DNA of 64,000 nt from Rhizobium sp. WSM4643 (GTDB taxonomy: Bacteria; Pseudomonadota; Alphaproteobacteria; Rhizobiales; Rhizobiaceae): the NCBI RefSeq assembly GCF_025152745.1, contig NZ_CP104040.1:992001-1056000 (forward strand), read 5' to 3'. Below the pieces are notes generated by a model. It worked only from the letters and a program-made list of their open reading frames with translations, was not told the DNA's origin and did no database searches. Of this stretch, positions 1 through 8,344 are shown in pieces; the first letter of the stretch is position 1, and each line of letters opens with the position of its first letter. The position numbers and the translations under genes are program-made.

Positions 1-1110
1 CTCTGGCATGGCCTGCAACCGCCTTATCAGACATTGTTCGAATGGCTGGCAGGTGGCGGCGAAAAACCGGTGCTGGCCACACCGGCGATCTTCCATTCCG
101 TCATGCTCGCCAATGCGGTGGAGGAGGGCGACCTTACCGGCCTTGATCCGGCCGACTACGCCGCTGAATGGAAATGGGACGGCATCCGCGTCCAGCTCTC
201 CCGCTCCGGCGACAGGCGCAAGATCTATTCCCGCTCGGGCGACGACATTTCAGGCGCCTTTCCCGATGTTCTCGACGCGATCAATTTTTCCGGTGTCGTC
301 GACGGCGAATTGCTGGTCGGCGGCACCGCCCGCTCCAACAGCCCGACCCGCACCTTCTCCGACCTGCAACAGCGCCTGAACCGCAAGACGGTGACGTCGA
401 AGATGCTTGGCGATTACCCCGCCTTCATCCGCGCCTATGACCTGCTCTTCGACGATGAGGAAGATATTCGCGGTCTTACCTATGTCGATCGCCGCGATCG
501 GCTGACCGAGATCATCGATCGCGCCCCCCATGACCGTTTCGATCTCTCGCCGCTCGTGCCGTTCTCGTCGTGGGAAGAACTCGACGCTCTGCGTGCCGCC
601 CCGCCTGATCCGGTCATCGAAGGGGTGATGATCAAACGCCGCGACAGCGTCTATCAGGCCGGCCGCATGAAGGGTCCCTGGTTCAAGTGGAAGCGTAACC
701 CCTATAATGTCGATGCGGTGCTGATGTATGCCCAGCGCGGCCACGGCAAGCGCTCGAGTTACTATTCCGATTTCACCTTCGGCGTCTGGGCCGATGACCA
801 GGACGGCGAACAGCTGGTGCCGGTGGGAAAGGCCTATTTCGGCTTCACCGATGCCGAACTCGAGGTGCTCGACAAGTTCGTGCGTGACAATACCACCGAG
901 CGCTTCGGCCCGGTGCGGGCCGTGCGCGCCGACAAGGATTTCGGCTTCGTCGTCGAAGTGGCCTTTGAGGGCATCAACCGCTCGACCCGGCACAAGTCGG
1001 GGGTCGCCATGCGCTTCCCCCGTATCGCCCGCCTTCGCCCCGACAAACCCTCCTACGAGGCAGACCGGCTGCGCACGCTGATCGCCATGATCGAGGCCAA
1101 GCCGGCGTGA
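1..1110 (+). CDS. ATP-dependent DNA ligase, C-terminal part (5' end outside window)
   Basis: The reading frame is open from the first base, so the N-terminal part of the gene lies upstream. The nucleotidyl-transfer motif KWDGIR (codons near 172-189, catalytic Lys) starts the adenylation domain. DGELLVG, EGVMIKRRDS and the FKWKRNP motif follow, then an OB-fold region ending in the VEVAFEGINRSTRHKSGVAMRFPR pattern of ATP-dependent ligases. The protein seals nicks using ATP. The style matches the alphaproteobacterial cisplatin-damage-response ligase, usually about 540 residues and linked to a DEXH helicase and exonuclease; here those neighbours would lie to the left. Family is certain, subfamily is inferred. 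Confidence 0.9.
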   Translation, partial: LWHGLQPPYQTLFEWLAGGGEKPVLATPAIFHSVMLANAVEEGDLTGLDPADYAAEWKWDGIRVQLSRSGDRRKIYSRSGDDISGAFPDVLDAINFSGVVDGELLVGGTARSNSPTRTFSDLQQRLNRKTVTSKMLGDYPAFIRAYDLLFDDEEDIRGLTYVDRRDRLTEIIDRAPHDRFDLSPLVPFSSWEELDALRAAPPDPVIEGVMIKRRDSVYQAGRMKGPWFKWKRNPYNVDAVLMYAQRGHGKRSSYYSDFTFGVWADDQDGEQLVPVGKAYFGFTDAELEVLDKFVRDNTTERFGPVRAVRADKDFGFVVEVAFEGINRSTRHKSGVAMRFPRIARLRPDKPSYEADRLRTLIAMIEAKPA

Positions 1111-1189
1111 TGCTGCGCAAAATGACGCAGGGCAATATTTTCAACACGATGTGTATTGGCGGCAGCGATCTTCCGGTGCAGATTTTCCA

Positions 1190-1242
1190 GAGCATGATGG
1201 CGAAAAGTGTAAGCAGTTTTCGGACGGCATCATGCGCATTTA
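1190..1242. repeat. Rhizobial palindromic intergenic repeat (GAGCATGATG...CATCATGC type)
   Basis: Imperfect hairpin with GAGCATGATG and CATCATGCGC arms around a GCGAAAAGTGT...GTTTTCGG core. The same element recurs at 7432-7484, and a short form lies near 39745-39776. It occupies the gap between the ligase and the hydrolase. Confidence 0.7.
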
Positions 1243-1273
1243 GAATGGCCGGGGAAATGATGGATGCTGCGTT

Positions 1274-2194
1274 ATGAGCTCGCGTGAACAAAATTCCTTT
1301 TTCCATCAACGCCGTGCCGTTCTGGCGGGTCTTGCGGGTGCACTTGTCCTGCCGCGTATGGCGGCAGCTTTCGATGTCCCGGATGAGCCGCGCCTTGCCA
1401 AGCACGACTACGCCAAGGTCCGCCACCATTTCCGCACCAAGCTGTTGCAGAAGGGCCCGGCGCCCGACAAATACGAATCGCTGAATGCGCCTGCCGACGC
1501 CGACAAGATCTTCTACCGTTCCGGTTACGGCGAGCTGGAACTGGCGGCCTGGGTCTCGAAATACAAGCGCGAGCGCGCCGCCAAGCCTGCCGTGCTCTTC
1601 CTGCATGGCGGCAATGCCATGGGCGTCGGCCACTGGCAGCTGATGAAACCCTATATGGATGCCGGTTATGTCGTGATGATGCCGTCGCTGCGCGGCGAAA
1701 ACGGCCAGATGGGCAATTTCTCCGGCTTTTACGACGAGGTCGACGACGTGCTCGCTGCCACCGAACGCCTGGCGCATCTGCCGGGTGTCGATCCCGAACG
1801 CCTGTTCATCGCCGGCCACAGCATCGGCGGCACGCTGACCATGCTGACGGCGATGACTACCCATAAATTCCGCGCCGCCGCGCCGATTTCGGGCAACCCC
1901 GACGCCTTCCGCTTCTTCAACCGCTATCCGCAGGATATCCGCTTCGACGACAGCAATACGCATGAATTCGAGGTGCGTTCGGCGCTATGCTACGCCCACA
2001 GCTTCAAATGTCCGGTCCGCGTCGTCCACGGTACGGAGGAGCCGCATTTCAACGATCGCGCCGATCTGCTTGCCCGCCGCGCCCGCGGCGCCGGCGTTCA
2101 GATCGAGACTGAAACCGTCGCCGGCAACCACACCTCGGCGCTGCCGACCGAGATCGAACAGAGCATCCGCTTTTTCCATGGGGTGGCGGCCTGA
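1274..2194 (+). CDS. Exported alpha/beta hydrolase (prolyl oligopeptidase/dienelactone hydrolase-like)
   Basis: 306 residues. The N-terminus has a twin-arginine pair (R13-R14) followed by a hydrophobic stretch ending in AAA near residue 32, which suggests Tat export. The fold signature is clear: HGG oxyanion segment at 111-113, nucleophile elbow GHSIGG at 181-186 (Ser183), a late RVVHGTEEPHF segment with the acid, and His286 in AGNHTS. Substrate is unknown; carboxyl-ester or peptide hydrolysis in the periplasm is likely. No good Shine-Dalgarno sequence precedes the ATG. It appears monocistronic. Confidence 0.85.
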   Translation: MSSREQNSFFHQRRAVLAGLAGALVLPRMAAAFDVPDEPRLAKHDYAKVRHHFRTKLLQKGPAPDKYESLNAPADADKIFYRSGYGELELAAWVSKYKRERAAKPAVLFLHGGNAMGVGHWQLMKPYMDAGYVVMMPSLRGENGQMGNFSGFYDEVDDVLAATERLAHLPGVDPERLFIAGHSIGGTLTMLTAMTTHKFRAAAPISGNPDAFRFFNRYPQDIRFDDSNTHEFEVRSALCYAHSFKCPVRVVHGTEEPHFNDRADLLARRARGAGVQIETETVAGNHTSALPTEIEQSIRFFHGVAA

Positions 2195-2240
2195 ATTTCC
2201 AGCCGCTTCAAATAGAGGGCCATTGGCCTATATTGCTGTC

Positions 2241-2477
2241 ATGACGACGAACGCTAAGAGCATGCCAGAGAGCATGATTGTGCCGAACGACTTCCCCGAG
2301 CTGAAATCGCTCGCCTGGAATCGTGATCTTGCGCGCGCCATGCCTGCCCGCGAGGCCTTCGCGCTTTATGAACGCAACTGGCGTTTCGTCGATACCGGCA
2401 GGCTGACCGAGCGGGAGGTGCAACTGATCCGCGATCTGGCCGCCACCTATGGTAACGGCGTCCTGCTCGTTTCCTGA
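2241..2477 (+). CDS. Small conserved-looking hypothetical protein (78 aa)
   Basis: Short ORF starting at ATG 2241 (MTTNAKSMPESM), 46 bases after the hydrolase stop. The body (NDFPELKSLAWNRD ... ALYERNWRFVD ... LTEREVQLIRDLAATYG) is charged and helical with good rhizobial codon use and no signal peptide or membrane segment. I do not recognise a named family. It is not the AbiEi antitoxin expected upstream of an AbiEii gene. Confidence 0.6.
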   Translation: MTTNAKSMPESMIVPNDFPELKSLAWNRDLARAMPAREAFALYERNWRFVDTGRLTEREVQLIRDLAATYGNGVLLVS

Positions 2478-2532
2478 TTTTCCGTTTCTTTATCCTTCGC
2501 GTTTAGGCTTGGGCGGAAATTGGGTGGCCACC

Positions 2533-3230
2533 ATGGAATTCAGACGTCCGGAACATCGCATCATCGCCGCGGCCCTTCGGCTGATGGGACTGATTTTCTT
2601 CTGGCCAACAAGTGTTGGTTTGCCGGCGGAACCGCCATTGTCATTCATCTCGACGAATACCGACTGTCGCTCGATGTCCATTTTCTCTGTGCGGATGGCG
2701 AGGGATATCGCGCCTTGCGTATGGCGGCGGTCGAAAGCGGAGTAGGAGCCTTTTTCGGAAGGCCGGTTGCCGCGCTCCGAGACTTCAGGACAGACCAATA
2801 CGGCATCCGCACGGTCCTTACCCTCGACGGGCAGCCGATTCGCTTCGAAATCGTGCGCGAGGCGCGGATTGCTCTTGAAGGCACTATCGATCCTCGGCTG
2901 AGTGTTCCCATATTGTCGCTGCCTGATATGTTCGCCGAAAAACTGCTCGCCAATGCCGACCGCTGCCAGGACAGGGCCGTCGCCTATCGTGATGCTATCG
3001 ATCTCGGCATGCTTCTCACCCGCTACGTGGAAATTCCCGCTGTCGCTGTTCTCAAGGCGACGGAAGCTTATGGGCAAGACATTGAGCGCAAGATCGGTTG
3101 GGTCCTCGCCAGACTTGAGGACGACACCGAGTTGAGACATGCCGCAAGCGTCCTACAGATGGACGGCGACCTTGCCGTGCGGGCGATCGCTGCGCTTCGT
3201 GGCGAAGCCCGGCGACTCTGGTCGTCTTAG
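2533..3230 (+). pseudogene. AbiEii/AbiGii-type nucleotidyltransferase, frameshifted and with altered active site
   Basis: The expected N-terminus (MEFRRPEHRIIAAALRLM) starts at ATG 2533, but the rest (DFLLANKCWFAGGTAI ... EYRLSLDVHFLCAD ...) lies in another frame. The switch point is near 2587-2592, where the five bases GGACT separate the two parts, consistent with loss of one base. The family normally has a D-x-D metal motif (S-x-D-I-D-F); here it reads SLDVHF, so the second Asp is His. The downstream domain (LPDMFAEKLLANADR ... YRDAIDLGML) is intact. A TTG at 2520 could open the second frame alone. No antitoxin partner is adjacent. Probably a decaying gene; a sequencing error could explain the shift but not the D-to-H change. 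Confidence 0.65.
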
Positions 3231-3328
3231 CCCCCGCCTTCCCACGCCGACGCCAGCCTCGCGCCAGCCGCGGATGCCATCGTTCCGGCAGATATCGCTG
3301 TCTGCCGATCGTTGATAAGGGTGGTTCC

Positions 3329-4135
3329 ATGAATTTTCTGCGCCGGGTCTTCCCGATTGCCGGGCTCGTGATTGCAGTTGCGTCGCTGAGCGGCTGCAAC
3401 ATCCTCATTCCCGATGTCGCCGCCGATTCGCCCGCCCGCTTCGTCCAGGAAACCTCGCCGGTCTTCTATCAGCCGCCCGGCGTCGATCCGCGCCGGGTGC
3501 GGCCGATCCCCGATCAGCCGGTGCCGCAGACGCGCGAGCTCTACAAGACACAGTTCCACCAGACCTATGGCCTGCCGGTTAGCAATCCCGTGCATATGGC
3601 GATGTATGGTGAGCTTCGTGACGAGGATTTCACCCTGCCGGCAATCCCGGTCAGCCGCGTGCAGCCGCAGTTCCTGCGCCAGGAGGTCGATTATCAGACG
3701 GCCGAGCGTCCCGGCACCGTGGTCGTCGATACCAAGGCGCATTTCCTCTATTTCGTCGAGGGCAACGGCAAGGCGATGCGCTACGGCGTCGGCCTCGGCC
3801 GCGACGGTTACGCCTGGTCCGGCCGCGGCGTCATCCAGTGGAAGCAGAAATGGCCGCGCTGGACACCGTCGGTCGAAATGGTGTCGCGCCAGCCTGAGGT
3901 TCGTCCCTTCGGGGCGGAGAATGGCGGCATGAATCCGGGGCTGATGAACCCGCTCGGCGCGCGCGCCATGTATATCTACAAGGACGGGCAGGATACGCTC
4001 TACCGCGTCCATGGCACCCCCGACTGGCAGTCGATCGGCAAGGCCACCTCGTCGGGCTGCGTACGCATGCTAAACCAGGATGTCATCGATCTTTATAACC
4101 GCATTCCTGCCAGGGCCGAGATCGTTGTGATGTAG
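3329..4135 (+). CDS. L,D-transpeptidase (YkuD family), lipoprotein
   Basis: 268 residues with a lipoprotein signal: MNFLRR, hydrophobic core, lipobox LSGC with Cys23. The YkuD catalytic domain fills the C-terminal half (PGTVVVDTKAHFLYF onward) and ends in HGTPDWQSIG (His228) and SSGCVRM (catalytic Cys244). Such enzymes make 3-3 peptidoglycan cross-links or attach proteins to peptidoglycan in the periplasm. AAGGGTGG sits 5 bases before ATG 3329. It is followed by a paralogue at 4312. Confidence 0.93.
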   Translation: MNFLRRVFPIAGLVIAVASLSGCNILIPDVAADSPARFVQETSPVFYQPPGVDPRRVRPIPDQPVPQTRELYKTQFHQTYGLPVSNPVHMAMYGELRDEDFTLPAIPVSRVQPQFLRQEVDYQTAERPGTVVVDTKAHFLYFVEGNGKAMRYGVGLGRDGYAWSGRGVIQWKQKWPRWTPSVEMVSRQPEVRPFGAENGGMNPGLMNPLGARAMYIYKDGQDTLYRVHGTPDWQSIGKATSSGCVRMLNQDVIDLYNRIPARAEIVVM

Positions 4136-4311
4136 CGCTGCAACAGCGCAGCCCATATCGTCCGCTGCGGGTCGGACACGTCTGCGTGAAGCTATGGTTT
4201 ATTTAGCGCAAGCCGATAGATTTCCTATTGTCGTTACCGGCATTGGACGAATCATCGGTTTAGTCGATGTCTCGTCCGGCTTCCCGTATCAAAGGAAATC
4301 AGTCCCGCGTC

Positions 4312-5046
4312 ATGAGCTTCGATAGACATCTTTCCCGCCGTAGCTTTCTTTCCTTTTCGGCGTTGACCGCAGCCTCCGCGCTCACCGGCTGCGCCTCCTC
4401 GGCCAACACCGTGACATCAGGCGATCAAACGATCATTTACCGTTCGCCCATGCGCCTGTTCCAGTCGCCGGAAACGTCGAGCGTACCGAGCGGCGCCGAG
4501 CTTGCCGTCATGTATGGCCCCGTCGAGGACGGCGGGTTTCTCATTCCCGCTGTTCCCTACGAACAGATCGATCCGCGCTATTATCGCCAGCGCGTCGTCG
4601 ATCCTACCGGCCAGGCCCCCGGCACCATCGTCGTCGATACGCCGTCACGCTTCCTTTATCTCGTCCAGGGCGACGGCATGGCAATGCGTTACGGCGTCGG
4701 CATCGGCCGCGAGGGTTTCGCCTGGCAGGGGTCGGGCGTCATCCAGTGGCGTCAGAGATGGCCGCGCTGGAAGCCGCCGAACGAGATGGTCGCTCGCCAG
4801 CCGGAACTCGTCAAATATTCGATCGACAACGGCGGCATGGAGCCGGGCCTGAAGAACCCGCTCGGCGCCCGCGCCCTCTATATCTTCTCGAATGGAGAGG
4901 ACACGCTCTACCGCCTGCACGGCAATCCGGACTGGCGCTCGATCGGCAAGGCCGTCTCGTCGGGCTGCGTGCGGCTGCTCAACCAGGATATCATCGATCT
5001 CTACGACCGCGTTCCGACAAAGGCGCCGATCGTCGTCTGGCAGTAA
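4312..5046 (+). CDS. L,D-transpeptidase (YkuD family), second tandem copy
   Basis: 244 residues from ATG 4312; an in-frame ATG at 4267 is also possible but would bury the signal. The N-terminus has an RR pair (residues 9-10), a hydrophobic segment and ALTGC with Cys27, so it is probably a Tat-exported lipoprotein. The catalytic part parallels the upstream gene nearly motif for motif: HGNPDWRSIG (His203) and SSGCVRL (Cys219). The two genes are tandem duplicates that diverged mainly in their N-terminal halves. They are separated by 176 bases, so they may have separate promoters. Confidence 0.92.
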   Translation: MSFDRHLSRRSFLSFSALTAASALTGCASSANTVTSGDQTIIYRSPMRLFQSPETSSVPSGAELAVMYGPVEDGGFLIPAVPYEQIDPRYYRQRVVDPTGQAPGTIVVDTPSRFLYLVQGDGMAMRYGVGIGREGFAWQGSGVIQWRQRWPRWKPPNEMVARQPELVKYSIDNGGMEPGLKNPLGARALYIFSNGEDTLYRLHGNPDWRSIGKAVSSGCVRLLNQDIIDLYDRVPTKAPIVVWQ

Positions 5047-5094
5047 TTTTCACCGAGGCGGTCGCGATCCGGCCGCCTCGGACCAATCCCTTTT

Positions 5095-5198
5095 CCCAGG
5101 CAAGCAGGTGCTTTGCCCCAGGCAAGCAGGTGCTTTGCCCCAGGCAAGCGGCTGCTTTGCCCCAGGCAAGCAGTGCTTTGCCTCCCAGGCAAGAGCTT
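5095..5198. repeat. Tandem array of 22-bp self-complementary repeats
   Basis: Four head-to-tail units: 5095-5116, 5117-5138, 5139-5160 and 5161-5181 (the last lacks one base), plus a partial fifth to about 5198. The unit is CCCAGGCAAGCAGGTGCTTTGC. Each unit can fold on itself (GGCAAGCA against TGCTTTGCC). The array fills the gap between the second transpeptidase and the cold-shock gene. No spacers, so it is not CRISPR. Confidence 0.85.
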
Positions 5199-5394
5199 CA
5201 TTTTGCGCCCGCAAGAGAATTATTTTCCGAAATACCATTGCTTAATTCGGTAAATATCCTACATGGTGCGTATCGAATTGCTTGCGACCTTTGTCCACGC
5301 GCTTGAGCGCTCCGTCAGATATCCTCTCAACATCGATACGGCTTGTCGGGGACTGTTCCGCAGGCGAACACAAACGGTTGAAAAGGAGATCGTT

Positions 5395-5604
5395 ATGAAT
5401 TCAGGCGTCGTCAAGTGGTTCAATGGCACCAAGGGTTTTGGCTTCATTCAGCCCGATGATGGTTCTACGGACGTTTTTGTCCATATCTCAGCGGTTGAAC
5501 GCGCCGGAATGCGCGAACTCGTTGAAGGTCAGAAGATCCGCTACGATCTCGTCCGCGACAAGAAGTCCGGCAAGAATTCGGCTGACAATCTTCAGGCCGC
5601 ATAA
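5395..5604 (+). CDS. cspA: Cold-shock protein (CspA family)
   Basis: 69 residues, a single cold-shock domain. RNP1 is KGFGFI (13-18) and RNP2 is VFVHIS (27-32), the single-strand nucleic-acid binding motifs. It acts as an RNA chaperone in the cytoplasm. AAAAGGAG lies just upstream of ATG 5395. The roughly 200 bases between the repeat array and the start could hold a long 5' leader as in other csp genes. It is followed by a terminator and a small conserved gene, then rpsU. Confidence 0.95.
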   Translation: MNSGVVKWFNGTKGFGFIQPDDGSTDVFVHISAVERAGMRELVEGQKIRYDLVRDKKSGKNSADNLQAA

Positions 5605-5681
5605 TTTGTCATTCGCCTATGCTGACCACGGATGTACTGGCAGCGGGCTGACCAAACTGGCAGCGGGCTGAGTGACTGGAA

Positions 5682-5708
5682 GAGGTCGGGTTCGAGCCCG
5701 GCCTTTTT
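5682..5708 (+). terminator. Rho-independent terminator after cspA
   Basis: Stem AGGTCGGGTTC / GAGCCCGGCCT (with G-T pairs) followed by TTTTT. The GGTTCGAGCCC core resembles a tRNA T-arm, but no other tRNA parts are present. Confidence 0.65.
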
Positions 5709-5768
5709 GCTTTGCGCAGGCCTTGTGAGCGACAGATTGAGCAGCCGAAGAGTCGAAGGAACGCTGAA

Positions 5769-6053
5769 ATGGGCAGACAAAACTATAAAGTCGGCGACAT
5801 GATCGTGCTGAAATCCGGCCTCACCCGCACGGCGAAAGCCGATAAGCGGTGCCGGATCTCCAGCATCCTGCCCAACGACCATGGGCATGTGCAATATCGC
5901 GTCCAGTTCGACGCAGAGAATTTCGAGCGCCGCATCACTGAGGCCGACATCGATACCGGTGAAACTCCGTCGAGGGCTTCTCCCGAGGCGGCGGCCAAGT
6001 CCGACGGCGCCGAGCCCTGGCTGAAGTTTTCGAGCATCAAAATCGGGAAGTAG
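5769..6053 (+). CDS. Small basic conserved hypothetical protein (94 aa)
   Basis: Starts at ATG 5769 (MGRQNYKVGDMIVLKSG), with GAAGGA 8 bases upstream. The first half is beta-rich (VGDMIVLKSGL ... CRISSILPNDHGHVQYRVQFD) like a short SH3-type or KOW-like barrel. The tail is charged and ends in KFSSIKIGK. No signal peptide. It sits between cspA and rpsU, so a link to RNA or translation is plausible, but the function is unknown. Confidence 0.75.
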   Translation: MGRQNYKVGDMIVLKSGLTRTAKADKRCRISSILPNDHGHVQYRVQFDAENFERRITEADIDTGETPSRASPEAAAKSDGAEPWLKFSSIKIGK

Positions 6054-6126
6054 TCCCGGGTTTTTATTTTGGCCCGGGTTTTAATTTGGACAGTGCGGCG
6101 GCCGCCGCGACAGGAAGGATATCGTT

Positions 6127-6366
6127 TTGCAGGTACTCGTCAGAGATAACAATGTCGATCAGGCGCTCCGCGTGCTCAAGAAGAAGATGCAGCGGGAAGG
6201 CCTGTTCCGGGAAATGAAGGCGCGCAGCGCCTTTGAAAAGCCGTCCGAGAAGCGCGCCCGCGAAAAGGCCGAGGCCATTCGCCGCCAGCGCAAGCTCGCC
6301 CGCAAGAAGCTGCAGCGCGAAGGTCTGCTGCCGGCACCGAAGAAGGTTCTCCGCCCGACCCGCTAA
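6127..6366 (+). CDS. rpsU: 30S ribosomal protein S21
   Basis: 79 residues: [39 protein letters not shown] pattern with the very basic helix KKKMQREG and a [20 protein letters not shown] tail, typical of rhizobial S21. The start is TTG at 6127, supported by AGGAAGGA about 8 bases before it. S21 contacts the 30S platform near the anti-Shine-Dalgarno. The pairing with cspA is common in Rhizobiaceae. Confidence 0.93.
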   Translation: MQVLVRDNNVDQALRVLKKKMQREGLFREMKARSAFEKPSEKRAREKAEAIRRQRKLARKKLQREGLLPAPKKVLRPTR

Positions 6367-6446
6367 TCCCGGCCGTGGCATCACGGCCCCCACCGTGCAA
6401 TCATGGTTCAGCCGTGAATCATGGGATCTGCCGTCGAGCCATGGCT

Positions 6447-6550
6447 TACAGCGCCGCGCGTCTTTTCAGGCGCGCAAAGGGCGGTGTAACAGTTTGAATT
6501 TTTGCATAATTCCTTGAACCGATTCCGATTTAAGGAATTATGCGACAGCG
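6447..6550. repeat. Rhizobial mosaic intergenic repeat (GCCGCGCGTCTTT ... GGAATTATGCG type)
   Basis: About 105 bases starting ACAGCGCCGCGCGTCTTTTC, with GGCGCGCAAAGG, then a palindrome around ATTCCTTGAACCGATTCCGA. Near-identical copies are at 53541-53645 and 55068-55170. It lies in the 209-base gap after rpsU. Confidence 0.75.
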
Positions 6551-6575
6551 CCGCCATCACCTGGGAAAGGGGCAC

Positions 6576-6800
6576 ATGACCGCCACCAAGGGAGAATTCT
6601 TCAATCCTGCCAAGCTCTCGTCTCGCGACAAGGCGGAAGCGACCGATCACACGGCCCGCGCCATCATCGCCGCCGAGGCATCGGCCCGTGACAAGAAGAC
6701 GGAGAAGCTGAAGGCGTTGCGTTTGCAGCAGGAAGCCGAGGCCGAACCTAAGGTGGCGCCTGCAAAGAAGCGCCGGTCACCGGCTAAGCCGCAGCCCTGA
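6576..6800 (+). CDS. Small charged hypothetical protein (74 aa)
   Basis: Starts at ATG 6576 with AAAGGGG just upstream. Sequence runs MTATKGEFFNPAKLSSRDKAEATDHTARAII then a Lys/Glu-rich helix and a basic Pro-containing tail (KKRRSPAKPQP). Probably a coiled-coil or nucleic-acid-binding small protein. No family recognised. Confidence 0.65.
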   Translation: MTATKGEFFNPAKLSSRDKAEATDHTARAIIAAEASARDKKTEKLKALRLQQEAEAEPKVAPAKKRRSPAKPQP

Positions 6801-6837
6801 TTCTCGGCGCGCACGCCGGCTCTAACGGGTGATGCGT

Positions 6838-7317
6838 TCAGCCGTCGCCGGTGCCGGTCCGCCCGAGATTGCCCCGCAGCCGATGCAGCATGTCGCGCAT
6901 CTCGGCCATTTCCTTAAGCGTGCAGCCTGCGGCTTGCCCGATCGCCGTCATGATCGTATCGATCTCTCCCTTCATCGCCTGGCCTTTTGGGGTCAGCGAC
7001 ACGATCACCTGCCGTTCGTCGCGCAGGTCGCGGATGCGCTTGATCAGCCCGCCCTGTTCCAGCCGCTTCAGCAGCGGTGACAACGTGCCGGAATCGAGGT
7101 CGAGCTGCTCGCCGATCATCTTCACCGGCAGCTCGCCGCGTTCCCACAGCACCAGCATCACCAGATATTGAGGATAGGTCAGGCCGACCCTGTCGAGTAT
7201 CGGCTTGTAGGCGCGGGTGAAGGCATGCGCCGTCGCGTAGACCGCGAAGCACAACTGCTTTTCCAGCCGCTTCTCCTCTTCCGGTATCTCCATCGTCTTC
7301 GTCGTTTGCGCTCTCAT
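6838..7317 (-). CDS. ohrR: Organic hydroperoxide sensor, MarR family
   Basis: 159 residues from the ATG at 7317; ATGs at 7323 and 7326 are alternatives. GGGG 9 bases upstream favours 7317. The N-terminal LEKQLCFAVYATAHAF holds the single reactive Cys (Cys23) of OhrR, and the winged helix (MIGEQLDLDSGTLSPLLKRLEQGGLIKRIRDLRDERQV) is typical. OhrR represses until its Cys is oxidised by organic peroxides. It is divergent from ohr with operator-like palindromes between them. Confidence 0.92.
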   Translation of the reverse strand: MRAQTTKTMEIPEEEKRLEKQLCFAVYATAHAFTRAYKPILDRVGLTYPQYLVMLVLWERGELPVKMIGEQLDLDSGTLSPLLKRLEQGGLIKRIRDLRDERQVIVSLTPKGQAMKGEIDTIMTAIGQAAGCTLKEMAEMRDMLHRLRGNLGRTGTGDG

Positions 7318-7330
7318 ATCCATCATCCCC

Positions 7331-7484
7331 AGAGCATTTCCGTTTTTCTTCGAATCACGGAAATGCTCTATCCCTTTGTTTTCACGCAATTCCGGGCGCC
7401 AACCGCTGCGCAGCTTTGCTGGAATTGCTCTAGAGCATGATGCCGAAAAGTGTGCGCGGTTTTCGGGCGGCATCATGCTCTAAC
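7331..7484. repeat. Cluster of three rhizobial palindromic repeats upstream of ohrR
   Basis: Three hairpin elements in a row: AGAGCATTTCCGT/ACGGAAATGCTCT (7331-7369), GCAATTCCGG...GGAATTGC (7386-7428) and GAGCATGATGCCG...CGGCATCATGCTC (7432-7484). The middle one is the same family as the 62077-62210 tandem repeats. They would lie in the ohrR 5' untranslated region. Confidence 0.75.
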
Positions 7485-7562
7485 TCTTTAATTTAGAATA
7501 GGATTCAGATTTTAGGCCGATGCTGCTTAAAATCATCCTGTTCCAAGGCCGGATTGTCCTCC

Positions 7563-7615
7563 TTTCGAATTCGAAATGCAATTTGCAAAATTCACTTGCG
7601 TACAATTTAATTGAG
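7563..7615. promoter_or_regulatory. OhrR operator region
   Basis: Two dyads between ohrR and ohr: a perfect 14-bp palindrome TTTCGAATTCGAAA (7563-7576) and TACAATTTAATTGAG (7601-7615). The second has the CAATT-N-AATTG core known for OhrR operators, and is the best candidate. Confidence 0.6.
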
Positions 7616-7665
7616 CGATATTAAAAAATCCAACCCGATCGAAGGGCCAACCAAAGGAGATCGTC

Positions 7666-8088
7666 ATGCCTATTCTCTATACGACCAAAGCCTCTGCCAC
7701 CGGCGGCCGCGCAGGCCGCGCTGTTTCCGATAACGGCGTTCTGGACGTGACCCTGACCGTTCCCAAGGAACTCGGCGGCGACGGTGCGACCGGCACCAAT
7801 CCCGAACAGCTCTTCGCTGCCGGATATTCTGCCTGCTTCCTCGGTGCATTGAAATTTGTCGCGGGTCAGCAGAAGGTCAAGATTCCGGAAGATACGACGG
7901 TCTCCGCCAAGGTCGGCATCGGCCCGCGTGAAGATGGCGGTGGCTTCGGCATCGAAGTGGCCCTGACGGTCAATATCCCCGGCCTCGACCGCGAAACCGC
8001 TGAAAAGCTCGCAGCCGCAGCCCACATCGTCTGCCCCTACAGCCACGCCATGCGCACCTCGACCGAGGTCCCGGTCACCGTAGCCTGA
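7666..8088 (+). CDS. ohr: Organic hydroperoxide resistance protein
   Basis: 140 residues, Ohr/OsmC fold. The two catalytic cysteines are Cys57 (YSACFLG) and Cys123 (IVCPYSHA). Ohr reduces organic and fatty-acid hydroperoxides to alcohols with lipoyl-protein as reductant. AAAGGAGATC precedes the ATG. Divergent from ohrR, whose operator lies in its promoter region. Confidence 0.96.
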   Translation: MPILYTTKASATGGRAGRAVSDNGVLDVTLTVPKELGGDGATGTNPEQLFAAGYSACFLGALKFVAGQQKVKIPEDTTVSAKVGIGPREDGGGFGIEVALTVNIPGLDRETAEKLAAAAHIVCPYSHAMRTSTEVPVTVA

Positions 8089-8202
8089 TCCAGGCGTTTC
8101 CAGCAAAATGCTGGAGCGGCTTCCGTCTTCAGCCGGAGACCGTCGCGCTTCTGCTCCTGTGACGAACGCAGTATAGCCCGGCCCAGGAGATCGGTGAGGC
8201 CA

Positions 8203-8344
8203 GCCCCTCATCCGGCTGCCGCCACCTTCTCCCCGTAAACGGGGCGAAGGGGATATGCCGCGGCCTCTCCGTTCCTCGCTAACCTCTCGCGGGGCACGTC
8301 CCCTCTCCCCGTTTTTACGGGGAGAGGGCTAGGGTGAGGGGCAG
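8203..8344. repeat. RIME-type intergenic element
   Basis: Composite of CCCCTCATCCGGCTGCC, CACCTTCTCCCCG with its complement, and CCTCTCCCCG...CGGGGAGAGG GTTAGGGTGAGGGG-like end. Fills most of the 343-base gap between ohr and the MarR gene. It contains an unoccupied CCCCTCATC site (8204-8212) like the one used by the IS110 elements. Confidence 0.75.

Noticed and set aside
250..993. Long reverse-strand frame opposite the DNA ligase
   Set aside because: Typical GC-rich shadow of a real gene; no ribosome site or recognisable motif.
5095..5198. CRISPR array
   Set aside because: Repeats are directly adjacent without spacers and no cas genes are present.
5682..5708. tRNA-like T-arm (GGTTCGAGCCC)
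   Set aside because: No acceptor, D or anticodon arm nearby; followed by a T-run, so it fits a terminator.
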